Source: CAJXZP01 sp041563475
Lineage (GTDB): Bacteria > Bacteroidota > Bacteroidia > Flavobacteriales_G > Salibacteraceae
Length of the DNA stretch: 54,387 bases
Direction: 5' to 3'
Assembly: GCA_041563475.1 (NCBI GenBank)
Contig: JBFFMY010000012.1
Coordinates: 1-54,387 of the forward strand
Shown: in pieces, positions 37,243-45,450 of the stretch
Layout: each line of letters starts with the position of its first letter
Position numbering within the stretch: the first letter of the stretch is position 1
Translations under genes and position numbers: made by a program
The notes under the pieces: model-generated
The model's input: the letters and a program-made list of their open reading frames with translations, nothing else
Told to the model about the DNA's origin: nothing
Databases searched by the model: none

Positions 37243-37271
37243 GTTAAATACAAAATAAGTCAATATATTTG
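37241..37271 (+). promoter_or_regulatory. Promoter of the XRE-S24 repressor gene
   Basis: TTG at 37241-37243, 20 bp spacing, then TATATTTG at 37264-37271, a full Bacteroidota consensus with ideal spacing. Transcription would start near 37278, so the leader is only about 19 nt and overlaps the palindrome at 37280. The TTG overlaps the edge of the inserted element. Confidence 0.68.
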
Positions 37272-37279
37272 TCATTCAC

Positions 37280-37296
37280 TGTTAATATATTTTACA
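37280..37296. promoter_or_regulatory. Candidate repressor operator
   Basis: Imperfect palindrome TGTTAATATATTTTACA (half sites TGTnAA/TTnACA), ending at the base before the repressor ATG and overlapping the predicted transcription start. The position suits autorepression; it may also affect leftward transcription toward dinB. No second copy was found just upstream of dinB. Confidence 0.45.
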
Positions 37297-38073
37297 ATGT
37301 TGAATTTCGCAAGTAATATCAAGTATCTGAGAAACAAAAAAGCCTGGTCACAACAAGCCTTAGCTGATTATTTTGATTTAACCAGAGGGCAAGTAGCTTC
37401 CTATGAAGATCATAGAGCAGAGCCGAGCCAGCAGACATTAATCAAGTATTCTAACTTTTTTAAATTGCCTATTGATGCTTTAATTCGACATGATTTAACG
37501 CTATCTAAAGATGATGTGTATATTGATATTGGTACAAATAGAGTTTTGTTTCCAGTAATTATAAGTGATGATAATCAAGATACTATTGAAGTAATATCTA
37601 TCAAGGCTTCAGCAGGGTATTTAAGCGGATATGACGATCCAGAATATATATCGGAGTTGCCACAAATGAAATTGCCGTTTATTCCTACCGGAAAACATAG
37701 AGCGTTTCCAATCAAAGGAGATTCTATGGAGCCATGGGTAAGAGAAGGCGCTTTTGTAGTGGGGAAATTTGTAGAATCACCCGATTATATTCGTGATGGA
37801 CAAACCTATGTTGTAGTAACGCATAATGAAGGTTTGGTGTATAAACGCTTGTATAGAAATGAACAGAATAAAAATGTGCTGATATTTAAATCGGATAATG
37901 CCTTTTATGCACCTTATGAAGTTAGAGTAGAGGAAGTGATAGAGTTGTGGGAATACACCTGTAAAATCGACACACAGAGCTATGATAACGATGATTTAAA
38001 CCTACAAAGCATTATGCAAATGATGCGAAGTTTTCAAGTAGAGCTTAAGGATATTAAGAAGAAGATGAACTAA
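37297..38073 (+). CDS. LexA-like XRE-family repressor with S24 peptidase domain
   Basis: A 258-aa regulator. An N-terminal helix-turn-helix of XRE type (residues 5-60, WSQQALADYFDLTRGQVASY) is followed by a linker with an Ala106-Gly107 site (KASAGYLSGYDD), the position of LexA/UmuD self-cleavage. An S24 peptidase domain has nucleophile Ser143 (KGDSMEPW) and general-base Lys183 (LVYKRLY). All three cleavage elements are present, so RecA-stimulated autocleavage is plausible. A helical tail of about 30 residues follows. It is divergent from the four-helix gene, dinB and dnaE2, which it probably represses. It is not canonical LexA, whose DNA-binding domain is a winged helix. Confidence 0.88.
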   Translation: MLNFASNIKYLRNKKAWSQQALADYFDLTRGQVASYEDHRAEPSQQTLIKYSNFFKLPIDALIRHDLTLSKDDVYIDIGTNRVLFPVIISDDNQDTIEVISIKASAGYLSGYDDPEYISELPQMKLPFIPTGKHRAFPIKGDSMEPWVREGAFVVGKFVESPDYIRDGQTYVVVTHNEGLVYKRLYRNEQNKNVLIFKSDNAFYAPYEVRVEEVIELWEYTCKIDTQSYDNDDLNLQSIMQMMRSFQVELKDIKKKMN

Positions 38074-38117
38074 CCACCATCAAACTTTAAACGTATAATT
38101 GGTTAGGTAACAACATT

Positions 38118-38906
38118 ATGAAAAACCTACTAAAGTATATATTCCTAATTACATTCACTTTTAGTTTATTCGAGAGTTTACTAGGTCAAAGTGATTCTGA
38201 AATCCTTGTTCCGTACCGGAAAGGGAATAAGTGGGGTTATATGAGTATTAAAAACGTTATGCTTGTTAAGCCTCAGTATCAAGAAGCCTATCCATTTATA
38301 GCTGGTTTAGCAAGTGTTAAGCGTAAAAACAAGTATGGATTTATTAATAAATCAGGTGAAGCCGTAATTGGTTTTCGATTTGATTCCGCAAAGGATTTTT
38401 ATAGAGGAAGAGCGCTCGTTGGCAATGATGATAGTTTATTTGTAATAAATGCTGAAAACCAGGAATTTAAGCGTGTCTCGGCTTGCGGAGGAGGCATAAT
38501 GCATATGTTAGATTATGGAGTGATGGAAATGAATGGGCTTATAGGAGTTGTGAGGGCTTATCCATATGATACAATCATACACCCTAAATATATAGATGTA
38601 AAAGTTTTTAGTGATATAGACATATTTGCTGTCATGGATACCACAAATAAATGAGGTGTAATATCCATAAATGACTCGATACTTCAGCCATTTATATATG
38701 ATGAAATTGAAGCAGTCTATTTTGGTTACGAAGTCTTTTTACAAACAAAGGTTGGTAGTAGCTATGGTGCTATTGATAGTTCAGGGGTGTTAATGGCAGA
38801 GCCGAAATACACAAATATCAAAAAGTATAAAGAGTTGTATGTAACAAAACTACCAAATGGTAAAAGTGGTTTTATTTACAAAACCATCGAATATTGGAAG
38901 CATTAG
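38118..38906 (+). pseudogene. WG-repeat exported protein interrupted by an in-frame TGA
   Basis: Signal peptide MKNLLKYIFLITFTFSLFES (to about LLG-Q), then WG repeats: GNKWGYMSIKNVMLVKPQYQ, NKYGFINKSGEAVIGFRFDS and similar. The frame stops at TGA 38652-38654 after TTNK, but the same frame runs on for 83 more codons (GVISINDSILQPFIYDE, then AIDSSGVLMAEPKY) to TAG 38904. The TGA stands exactly where the repeat motif NKWG demands tryptophan, so TGG to TGA is the simplest explanation. Nearby genes such as rocD end in TGA, so TGA is a normal stop here. The 178-aa truncated product may still be made, and function of the family is unclear. Confidence 0.85.
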
Positions 38907-38913
38907 GTTCTAT

Positions 38914-39657
38914 CTAAACACTTTTCATATCCGGGTTATACTTCAAAGCCGTAAAGCTATTCGTAAGTGCCATAGCTAAGTGCACAAAAAAGGCAATCCA
39001 AATGGTTCCGGTAAGTAAGGTAAGCACGCATAGCACAATCCCCAAAGGAATAGCACCAATGGTTTCATCTAGTCCTTTTGGAATATGCGTAGAAGAATAT
39101 AATGCTACATTTACAGCAATAGCTGGCCATACACCAAATTCAGCTACTAATGGGAATAATAGAATTCCTCTAAATAGAATTTCATATCCAAATAAATAAG
39201 CGGCCCAACCTAAAGCATTTTTTACTTTTAGAGAGGTTTTCCATTCTTTCGCCCGAATTTGAGGGTAATTACTGAAATTTTTTGGGTTTCTTGCGCTAAT
39301 AGATGCAATTGGAACAATTAATACGCATAAGCCTAAAATCCAAGCTATAGAAGTTAAGGTTGTGTCAGGATTTATGGTTAATCCATAGTCAGCCAAAGCG
39401 TATTGGGGTAAAACAATCAAACTAATAATCATTGGAACAATCCCCATCCATAAAAACCCCATATATTTAGTGAAAAGAATATGCTTAATAGAAGCTTGGT
39501 CCTCGTTATTTGATGTGTAAAACCGCGATTTGATTTTATCAGATTTAGAAATAAACCAATAAACAGTAAAGCCAATAGTAGCTACAACAACGGGGTAGAA
39601 TGTAGTTAAATCACCCGCCTGCCAGCTTAAATCAATTCCTGTAGTTTCTAAAGTCAT
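38914..39657 (-). CDS. CPBP-family intramembrane protease homologue, possibly atypical
   Basis: A 247-aa polytopic membrane protein with about seven hydrophobic segments. The last third resembles the CPBP/Rce1 (CAAX protease and bacteriocin-processing) domain. GYEILFRGILLFPL near residue 157 corresponds to the EExxxR motif, with tyrosine in place of the first glutamate. YSSTHIPKG near 190 supplies the motif-2 histidine, and FFVHLAMALTNS near 224 the last motif. Because the first catalytic glutamate is replaced, protease activity is uncertain. It lies 14 bp downstream of the acyltransferase gene on the same strand, probably co-transcribed. Confidence 0.75.
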   Translation of the reverse strand: MTLETTGIDLSWQAGDLTTFYPVVVATIGFTVYWFISKSDKIKSRFYTSNNEDQASIKHILFTKYMGFLWMGIVPMIISLIVLPQYALADYGLTINPDTTLTSIAWILGLCVLIVPIASISARNPKNFSNYPQIRAKEWKTSLKVKNALGWAAYLFGYEILFRGILLFPLVAEFGVWPAIAVNVALYSSTHIPKGLDETIGAIPLGIVLCVLTLLTGTIWIAFFVHLAMALTNSFTALKYNPDMKSV

Positions 39658-39671
39658 TATATAATGAATAA

Positions 39672-40574
39672 TTATTTACCTGGAAATCGTTTTGAAATGA
39701 ATCTTTCCGGGGTATCTGCAGGTCGTGTATGTTTCCACCTTTTATGCGACCAAAGCCAAAGATGCGGTTTTGCAACAATTTGCTCTTCCAGCTTCTTAGT
39801 ATGAAACTCCGTTATTTCTCCCTCTTGGGTTTCTCTTGGTTTTTCAAATATGGTTTCAAAACTCATTGCGTACTGTCCGCGCGAAGTTTGATCTAACTTA
39901 GCAAATACCACAGGTAGGTCATAATCCAAAGCAAATTTTTCCGCTCCCCTAAAAACAGGCGTGTCTTGATTTAGAAAATCCATCCAATACCCCCGATTAG
40001 CAGCAGGTGTTTGATCACCAATTAGCATAATAGCCACTTTTTCACCTCTATTTATATATTCATCTACAATTTCATACGCATCATATAATGGCACGAGAAC
40101 CATCCCAAATCGCGTACGGTAAGACGCTAATAGTTTTTCAAAATCAGGATTACTTAACGGCTTATACACTCCTAAAACCGTGTGTTTAGTATCACGTGCA
40201 TAGGCAGTAACTAAGTATTCCCAGTTACCGTAATGACCCAATACCGTTACAATCGACTTGCCTTGATCGTAATATTTATCCGGAACATTAACGTTTATTG
40301 TTTTAAATCCATTGGTCCAATCTATGTCATTCATGGTGATTGACTTCACAGATTCCATAAACATATCAGCTAAAAAGCGAAAGAAATTATTAGAGATTAA
40401 TTGGATTTCCATTTTAGATTTGTCTGGGAATGAGTTTTTTAGATTAGTGAGCACCACCTCTTTTCTATACCCAATAAATCTAAAAACAACCCAGTACATT
40501 AGATCAGAAATGCCATATAAAACTACCCAGGGAAGTCTAGAAAATGCTTTTGAAACCGATACTCCAATGTTCAT
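39672..40574 (-). CDS. LpxL/HtrB-family acyltransferase
   Basis: A 300-aa membrane-associated acyltransferase of the lipid A late-acylation family. An N-terminal hydrophobic helix (LPWVVLYGISDLMYWVVFRF) is followed by VVLTNLKNSFPDKS, the catalytic HxxxxE motif in LGHYGNWEYLVTAY near residue 107, and GDQTPA near 184. The C-terminus has the WLWSHKRWKH motif typical of the family. The ATG at 40574 (MNIGVSVSKAFSR) fits the family and a promoter -7 element at 40599; the open frame to 40601 would overlap that element. It is divergent from the SMUG2-like gene. A role in lipid A acylation is inferred. Confidence 0.92.
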   Translation of the reverse strand: MNIGVSVSKAFSRLPWVVLYGISDLMYWVVFRFIGYRKEVVLTNLKNSFPDKSKMEIQLISNNFFRFLADMFMESVKSITMNDIDWTNGFKTINVNVPDKYYDQGKSIVTVLGHYGNWEYLVTAYARDTKHTVLGVYKPLSNPDFEKLLASYRTRFGMVLVPLYDAYEIVDEYINRGEKVAIMLIGDQTPAANRGYWMDFLNQDTPVFRGAEKFALDYDLPVVFAKLDQTSRGQYAMSFETIFEKPRETQEGEITEFHTKKLEEQIVAKPHLWLWSHKRWKHTRPADTPERFISKRFPGK

Positions 40575-40598
40575 AAAGTGGATTGTAAACTTTGGTTG

Positions 40599-40606
40599 CA
40601 AATGTA
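40599..40606 (-). promoter_or_regulatory. Candidate -7 element for the LpxL-like gene
   Basis: Minus-strand TACATTTG, a full TAnnTTTG match, 24 bp before ATG 40574. It forms an inverted pair with the same octamer at 40626 on the plus strand. Confidence 0.5.
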
Positions 40607-40625
40607 AACATTAGAACAAGCATTA

Positions 40626-40633
40626 TACATTTG
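40626..40633 (+). promoter_or_regulatory. Candidate -7 element for the SMUG2-like gene
   Basis: TACATTTG, a full match, 19 bp before the GTG start at 40653. It is back-to-back with the identical element at 40599-40606 on the other strand, 19 bp apart. No upstream TTG lies at the expected distance. Confidence 0.5.
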
Positions 40634-40652
40634 TTTCCTACAAACCAAGTAA

Positions 40653-41324
40653 GTGAAAAGTACAGGTCAGCACATCATTGAGTTTTATTCTCAACTGGAT
40701 TTACCCCTTTTAAAGGAACCCGGAGTTCACGTGATGAACCCATTTAAAAATCAAGAAGTTCAACAAATATGCGATGCTTTTTACAATCGTTTTTACAATG
40801 ATAACGGTAAAAGAACATTTTTAATAGCTATTAATCCTGGTAGATTCGGAGCTGGAATAACAGGGTTGCCCTTTACAGACCCTCTGGTTTTGCAGGATGT
40901 TTTAGGTATATCTAACAGCTTTCAAAAAAGAAAAGAACTTTCCGCCATATTTATCTATGAATTGATTGAGGCTTTGGGTGGTTTAGATATTTTCTATAGT
41001 AAGTTCTTTTTTTCCAATGTTTCGCCTTTAGGTTTTGTAAAAGATGGTAAAAATTTAAATTACTATGATATTAGTAGTTTACAGAGCGAATTAACACCAT
41101 GGATTATTAAACAAATGAATCTCCAGGTTGAAAAATGGGGGCGAAGGGATGTAGCTTATACCATCGGAAAGGGGAAAAACCATAAAGTTTTAATGGAACT
41201 TAACAAGAGTCAACAGTGGTTTGAAAAAATTATTGCCTTACCACACCCGAGGTGGGTAATGCAATATAATTTGAAACATAAGGACTCCATTATTGACGAG
41301 ATTATCAAAAAAATAACTCGATAA
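40653..41324 (+). CDS. SMUG2-type uracil-DNA glycosylase family protein (DUF4918)
   Basis: A 223-aa soluble protein that excises damaged or uracil bases in characterised SMUG2 members. Family motifs are visible: LIAINPGRFGAGITGLPFTD near residue 56 (the motif-1 glycine/asparagine loop), FFSNVSPLGFVKDGKNLNYY near 117, and LPHPRWVMQY near 197 (the leucine-loop counterpart with its histidine). The start is GTG 40653 (MKSTGQHIIEFYS), as no ATG lies closer than residue 28. It is monocistronic and divergent from the LpxL-like gene. Confidence 0.88.
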   Translation: MKSTGQHIIEFYSQLDLPLLKEPGVHVMNPFKNQEVQQICDAFYNRFYNDNGKRTFLIAINPGRFGAGITGLPFTDPLVLQDVLGISNSFQKRKELSAIFIYELIEALGGLDIFYSKFFFSNVSPLGFVKDGKNLNYYDISSLQSELTPWIIKQMNLQVEKWGRRDVAYTIGKGKNHKVLMELNKSQQWFEKIIALPHPRWVMQYNLKHKDSIIDEIIKKITR

Positions 41325-41580
41325 GTCAGACTTTTAAACGGTCAATTCACACGTATTCATCAAAATATAATTTGGTGAAGCTATACTTAAACACTTTAAA
41401 TTTCCGCTTAAACAATAAAAATAAATCTATTTCTACATTTGATTATTGATTTTAAGAAGATGAAAATTTTTTCAGAATCATTCCCCAAATTAATAAATAG
41501 GTACTGTCACTCACTTTGTTATTTTGATTTTAAATCTACCAAATAAGATAAGATTTAAGTAATTAAAAAAATAATTAGTC

Positions 41581-44500
41581 ATGAGAAAGTTAATTTTTTT
41601 ATTCGGTTTATTATCACTCGGTTTTTCGTTTAATACGTTTTCTCAATGTGGTCCAAATGTGCCATCGGTAATAGTTAACTTATCCTCTAGCCCTAATGCA
41701 ACCTGGATAAGCCCAGTAATTCAACGTAACGATACTTGTTGCGGTGCAGCTGGGAATGCCAACTGTGTTGAATTTATCATTACACTGCATCCAAACGCTG
41801 ATGGCGTAATTTTCAATATAGCTTCTGGAGCAATACCTCCTGGAGCCTTGTATTATCAAATTGGTTGTGGACCTCAAACCGTTGTTGGAGAGGCCATATG
41901 TTTATCAGGTGTTGGTCCACATATACTTACTTTTTGTAAACCGGGGAATAATAGCAATACCTATTCAATTACTTCAGTTTCAGATCCAGGTGTAGGACCA
42001 AGTATTGCGGTTAATGATGGTTGTAGTGGTCAGATTTTTTGTGAAGGATATGATCCAACTTCGATTAGTTGGACATCAATTACTGGACCTACAGGAACCT
42101 ATGATAGTTATATGGATTGTAATACTTGTGAAACTGTAAATGTTACGGCTCAACCTGGCTTTCCAGCATTTGTAGACTTTCAGGTATGCGGACTTCCTCT
42201 AGGAGGTTGTGATACAATACCTACTTGTGATACGGTTAGGGTAATTTTTAACTCTACATTAAGTGCAACTATTCTTCCAATAAATCCAACTGTTTGTTTC
42301 GGATCAGCTGGAACAACTATTACTGCCAATGGTGGAGGTGGAACCCCACCATATAATTATGCGTGGAGTACTGGGGATACAACAGCTTCTATTTTTGTGA
42401 ATATTGGAACCTATATTGTAACAATTGGAGATTCTTCAGGTTGTCCCCCAACGACCGATACGGTAATTGTAACCTCTTTTTCTAACCCTATAACAGCAAA
42501 TGCAGGAGCAAATCAAATTATTTGTAAAGATAATTTACCAATAAACTTATCTGGTAGTGTTACCGGTGTAACCACTGGAGTATGGACTGGTGGGCTAGGA
42601 ACTTTTTCACCGAATGCAACAACTTTAGCCACAACATATAATCCATCCGTAAATGAAATTGCCAATGGATCAGTTCAATTATTTTTAACCACAACAAATA
42701 ATGGAACGTGTCCTGCAGGTGTAGATACTATGGAGATTTCAATTGTAGATTTCACTGGAAACTTTTTTGTATCCACCAATGACGTTAGTTGTAATGGGGG
42801 AGCAGATGGGTCAATTGTTCTTACTGCCTTTGGTGGTTTTCAATCATATACATATACTTGGAATACTAATCCTATTCAAACGGGTAATTCTGTTGCAGGT
42901 TTGCAATCTGGACTTTATGAGGTAACAATAACAAATAATTTTGGATGTGATTCAATTTTGAACATAAACATTTCTGAACCAACTGTTTTGGCTTCAACTA
43001 TTTCAAATGTTACTAATGTTTCGTGTACAGGTCTAAATAATGGGGCAGCCACGGTAAACGCCACTGGAGGTACAGCACCGTATTCGTATAACTGGGGGCA
43101 AACTTCTAATAATCAGACTACGGCATCAGCAATTAATTTGTATGCAGGAATCCATAATGTAACGGTTACAGATCAAAATGGGTGTACATCGGTATCATCC
43201 GTTGTAATTACTGAACCTCTCACAAATATTACACTTTCATTAAATACAATAGATGTATCCTGTAATGGGTTTTCTGATGGGGCAGCAATTGTAATCGCAT
43301 CAGGTGGAGTTCCTCCATATGCCTATTCTTGGTCAGTTAATACAAATAATCAAACGACTAGTACTGCTTCTAATTTATCATCGGGTACTTATAGTGTTGT
43401 AGTTACGGATAGTTTTGGTTGTGTAACTTTAACTGGAATCCAAATTAATGAACCAGCACCTATTAGCACGTCCAGTATAGTAACAAATGTAAGCTGCTAT
43501 GGTGCTCAGGATGGAGCGGTTAGTTTATCTACACAGGGTGGAACTTTACCCTATGTTTATTATTGGAGCAATATGCCTGGGTCTGTAAACCAAGGCTTTA
43601 CAACTAATTTAGATTCAGGAATTTATTCCGTTTCTATTGTGGATGGTAATAATTGTAATTACGATACCTTAATTCAAATAACAGAACCTACGGAAATAGA
43701 TTTAAGTACTTCTGTTAATAATATTAATTGTTTTGGAGGAAATAATGGTTCGGCAAGTATTTTACCGCAAGGTGGAACCCCCCCATATGCTGTTCAATGG
43801 AACACCAATTTAGGTGTTCAAAATGGTATGATCGCAACCAATTTAAATTCGGGGAACTATATTGTAACTGTAACTGATTCAAACGGGTGTCAGGCTACAG
43901 CTACCGTAAATTTAACCCAACCATTACCATTAACAACCCGAAATAGTTCATACGCAGTTACATGTTTTGGTGACTATAACGGGGCTGCTTTTGCACCGGG
44001 TTCTGGTGGAACTCCACCTTACAATTATGAATGGGATGCGAATACAGGATATCAAAATACCTCTATTGCAACAGGACTTCCTTCAGGAACGTATAATGTT
44101 ACAGTTACCGATGCACATAATTGTTTTATTCAGTCTACGATAGTAATAACAGAACCAGATCCTATGACAATAAATGTATCATCTGATATGGTTATTTGTC
44201 CATTTGATACAGCGCAGCTACAGGTTTTTGTAAACGGAGGAAATGGTGGATATACTTATTATTGGAATCAAGGATTAAATAATAGTAACGTGGTTTTAGC
44301 CACTCCTCTAAGCAACACGGAATACATGGTGTACGTAAAAGATTCTTTAGGTTGCACCTCACCTTTTGACTCAGTAAATGTTCAAGTTTTGAATTTGTAT
44401 TTTGATAGCCTAGAATTATATTCTGATGGAAATATTTGTCTTGGAGAGGAAACAACCATTACTGGAAATTACTCAGGAGGAAATGGTAATTACCTTTATG

Positions 44501-45441
44501 AGTGGAACAATAATTTGGGAAATAACCTTGGATCTTTCAATGTTTCTCCTACCAATACAACTACATATATTTTAACGGTTACAGATCAATGCAATAATTA
44601 TGTTATGGATTCAATAAACGTGGAGGTGTTTTTACCTCCAGTAATAGAATTACCAGAAATTATAGCCACAGGTTGTAACCCTCTTACAGTAATTTTTACA
44701 GATACAATTAATGACCCGAACAAAATGGCTTATAATTGGAATTTTGGAGATGAAACTACTACTACACTAGCACAACCTGAACATGTTTTTGAAGGTGAAG
44801 GGACTTATTTTGTATCGGTTGAGATTACTTCTTTAGAAGGCTGCGTGTCTAATTCTGATGGAGATAATATGGTAATTGTTAATCCATCTCCAGTATCTGA
44901 TTTCACGGCAAACCCATGGACTACAGATATTCGAACTCCAGAAATTAATTTTACGGATTTATCTTCAGGAATGACTTCTCTTGTTTGGAATTTTGGAGAT
45001 GGAGATACTTTATTTAATGCAACAAATCCAACACATACATATACTGAATACGGTACTTATCCGGTTAGGCTATCAACCATTAATCAGTTCGGATGTACGG
45101 ACACATTGGAGTTACCAATAGTTATTGAACCATTTTATAGGTTTGACGCCCCAAATGCTTTTATACCAAATCCTTACGGAGGAAATGGAGGTGCCTATGA
45201 TCCTAATTCCTTATCAAACGAGGTTTTTCATCCTTTATCAGAATATGTTGAAGAGTTTCGAATGGTGGTTTATAATAGATGGGGAGAAATGGTATTTGAA
45301 TCTAACGATATCAATATTGGCTGGGATGGATATTACAGAGGTGAACTTTCCGCTCAAGATGTTTACGTGTGGAAAATTGATATTACATATGTCGATGGTT
45401 TCCGTATTTCGAAAGCAGGAGATTTGACTTTACTACAATAA
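41581..45441 (+). CDS. SprB-repeat/PKD surface protein with T9SS type-B sorting domain (1286 aa)
   Basis: Signal peptide MRKLIFLFGLLSLGFSFNTF (to FS-Q), then a Cys-rich N-terminal region (residues 20-220) and a first SprB-like unit near 240. Six tandem SprB repeats of about 78 aa cover residues about 396-861 (pattern nVsCnGg.dGsa.....GGt.PY.Y.W, ending TdsnGC...). Ig-like units follow, then two PKD domains (1020-1100 and 1103-1180, WNFGDETTTT and WNFGDGDTLF). A gliding-motility-associated C-terminal domain completes it (1183-1286, VYNRWGEMVFES and DVYVWKIDITY). The type-B signal directs T9SS export and surface delivery, often with a PorP/SprF-type partner, which is not seen here. Likely an adhesin; ligand unknown. 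The upstream 250 bp is AT-rich, with TTATTTTG at about 41519 the only near-consensus -7. Confidence 0.92.
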   Translation: MRKLIFLFGLLSLGFSFNTFSQCGPNVPSVIVNLSSSPNATWISPVIQRNDTCCGAAGNANCVEFIITLHPNADGVIFNIASGAIPPGALYYQIGCGPQTVVGEAICLSGVGPHILTFCKPGNNSNTYSITSVSDPGVGPSIAVNDGCSGQIFCEGYDPTSISWTSITGPTGTYDSYMDCNTCETVNVTAQPGFPAFVDFQVCGLPLGGCDTIPTCDTVRVIFNSTLSATILPINPTVCFGSAGTTITANGGGGTPPYNYAWSTGDTTASIFVNIGTYIVTIGDSSGCPPTTDTVIVTSFSNPITANAGANQIICKDNLPINLSGSVTGVTTGVWTGGLGTFSPNATTLATTYNPSVNEIANGSVQLFLTTTNNGTCPAGVDTMEISIVDFTGNFFVSTNDVSCNGGADGSIVLTAFGGFQSYTYTWNTNPIQTGNSVAGLQSGLYEVTITNNFGCDSILNINISEPTVLASTISNVTNVSCTGLNNGAATVNATGGTAPYSYNWGQTSNNQTTASAINLYAGIHNVTVTDQNGCTSVSSVVITEPLTNITLSLNTIDVSCNGFSDGAAIVIASGGVPPYAYSWSVNTNNQTTSTASNLSSGTYSVVVTDSFGCVTLTGIQINEPAPISTSSIVTNVSCYGAQDGAVSLSTQGGTLPYVYYWSNMPGSVNQGFTTNLDSGIYSVSIVDGNNCNYDTLIQITEPTEIDLSTSVNNINCFGGNNGSASILPQGGTPPYAVQWNTNLGVQNGMIATNLNSGNYIVTVTDSNGCQATATVNLTQPLPLTTRNSSYAVTCFGDYNGAAFAPGSGGTPPYNYEWDANTGYQNTSIATGLPSGTYNVTVTDAHNCFIQSTIVITEPDPMTINVSSDMVICPFDTAQLQVFVNGGNGGYTYYWNQGLNNSNVVLATPLSNTEYMVYVKDSLGCTSPFDSVNVQVLNLYFDSLELYSDGNICLGEETTITGNYSGGNGNYLYEWNNNLGNNLGSFNVSPTNTTTYILTVTDQCNNYVMDSINVEVFLPPVIELPEIIATGCNPLTVIFTDTINDPNKMAYNWNFGDETTTTLAQPEHVFEGEGTYFVSVEITSLEGCVSNSDGDNMVIVNPSPVSDFTANPWTTDIRTPEINFTDLSSGMTSLVWNFGDGDTLFNATNPTHTYTEYGTYPVRLSTINQFGCTDTLELPIVIEPFYRFDAPNAFIPNPYGGNGGAYDPNSLSNEVFHPLSEYVEEFRMVVYNRWGEMVFESNDINIGWDGYYRGELSAQDVYVWKIDITYVDGFRISKAGDLTLLQ

Positions 45442-45450
45442 TTGAGGAGG

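Noticed and set aside
38118..38906. TGA read as tryptophan (alternative genetic code)
   Set aside because: rocD and the AsmA-like gene end in TGA at their expected ends, so TGA is used as a stop here.
42770..44165. Periodic DNA in the SprB-like gene as a CRISPR or tandem DNA repeat
   Set aside because: The periodicity is about 78 codons of diverged protein repeats, not conserved DNA repeats with spacers.
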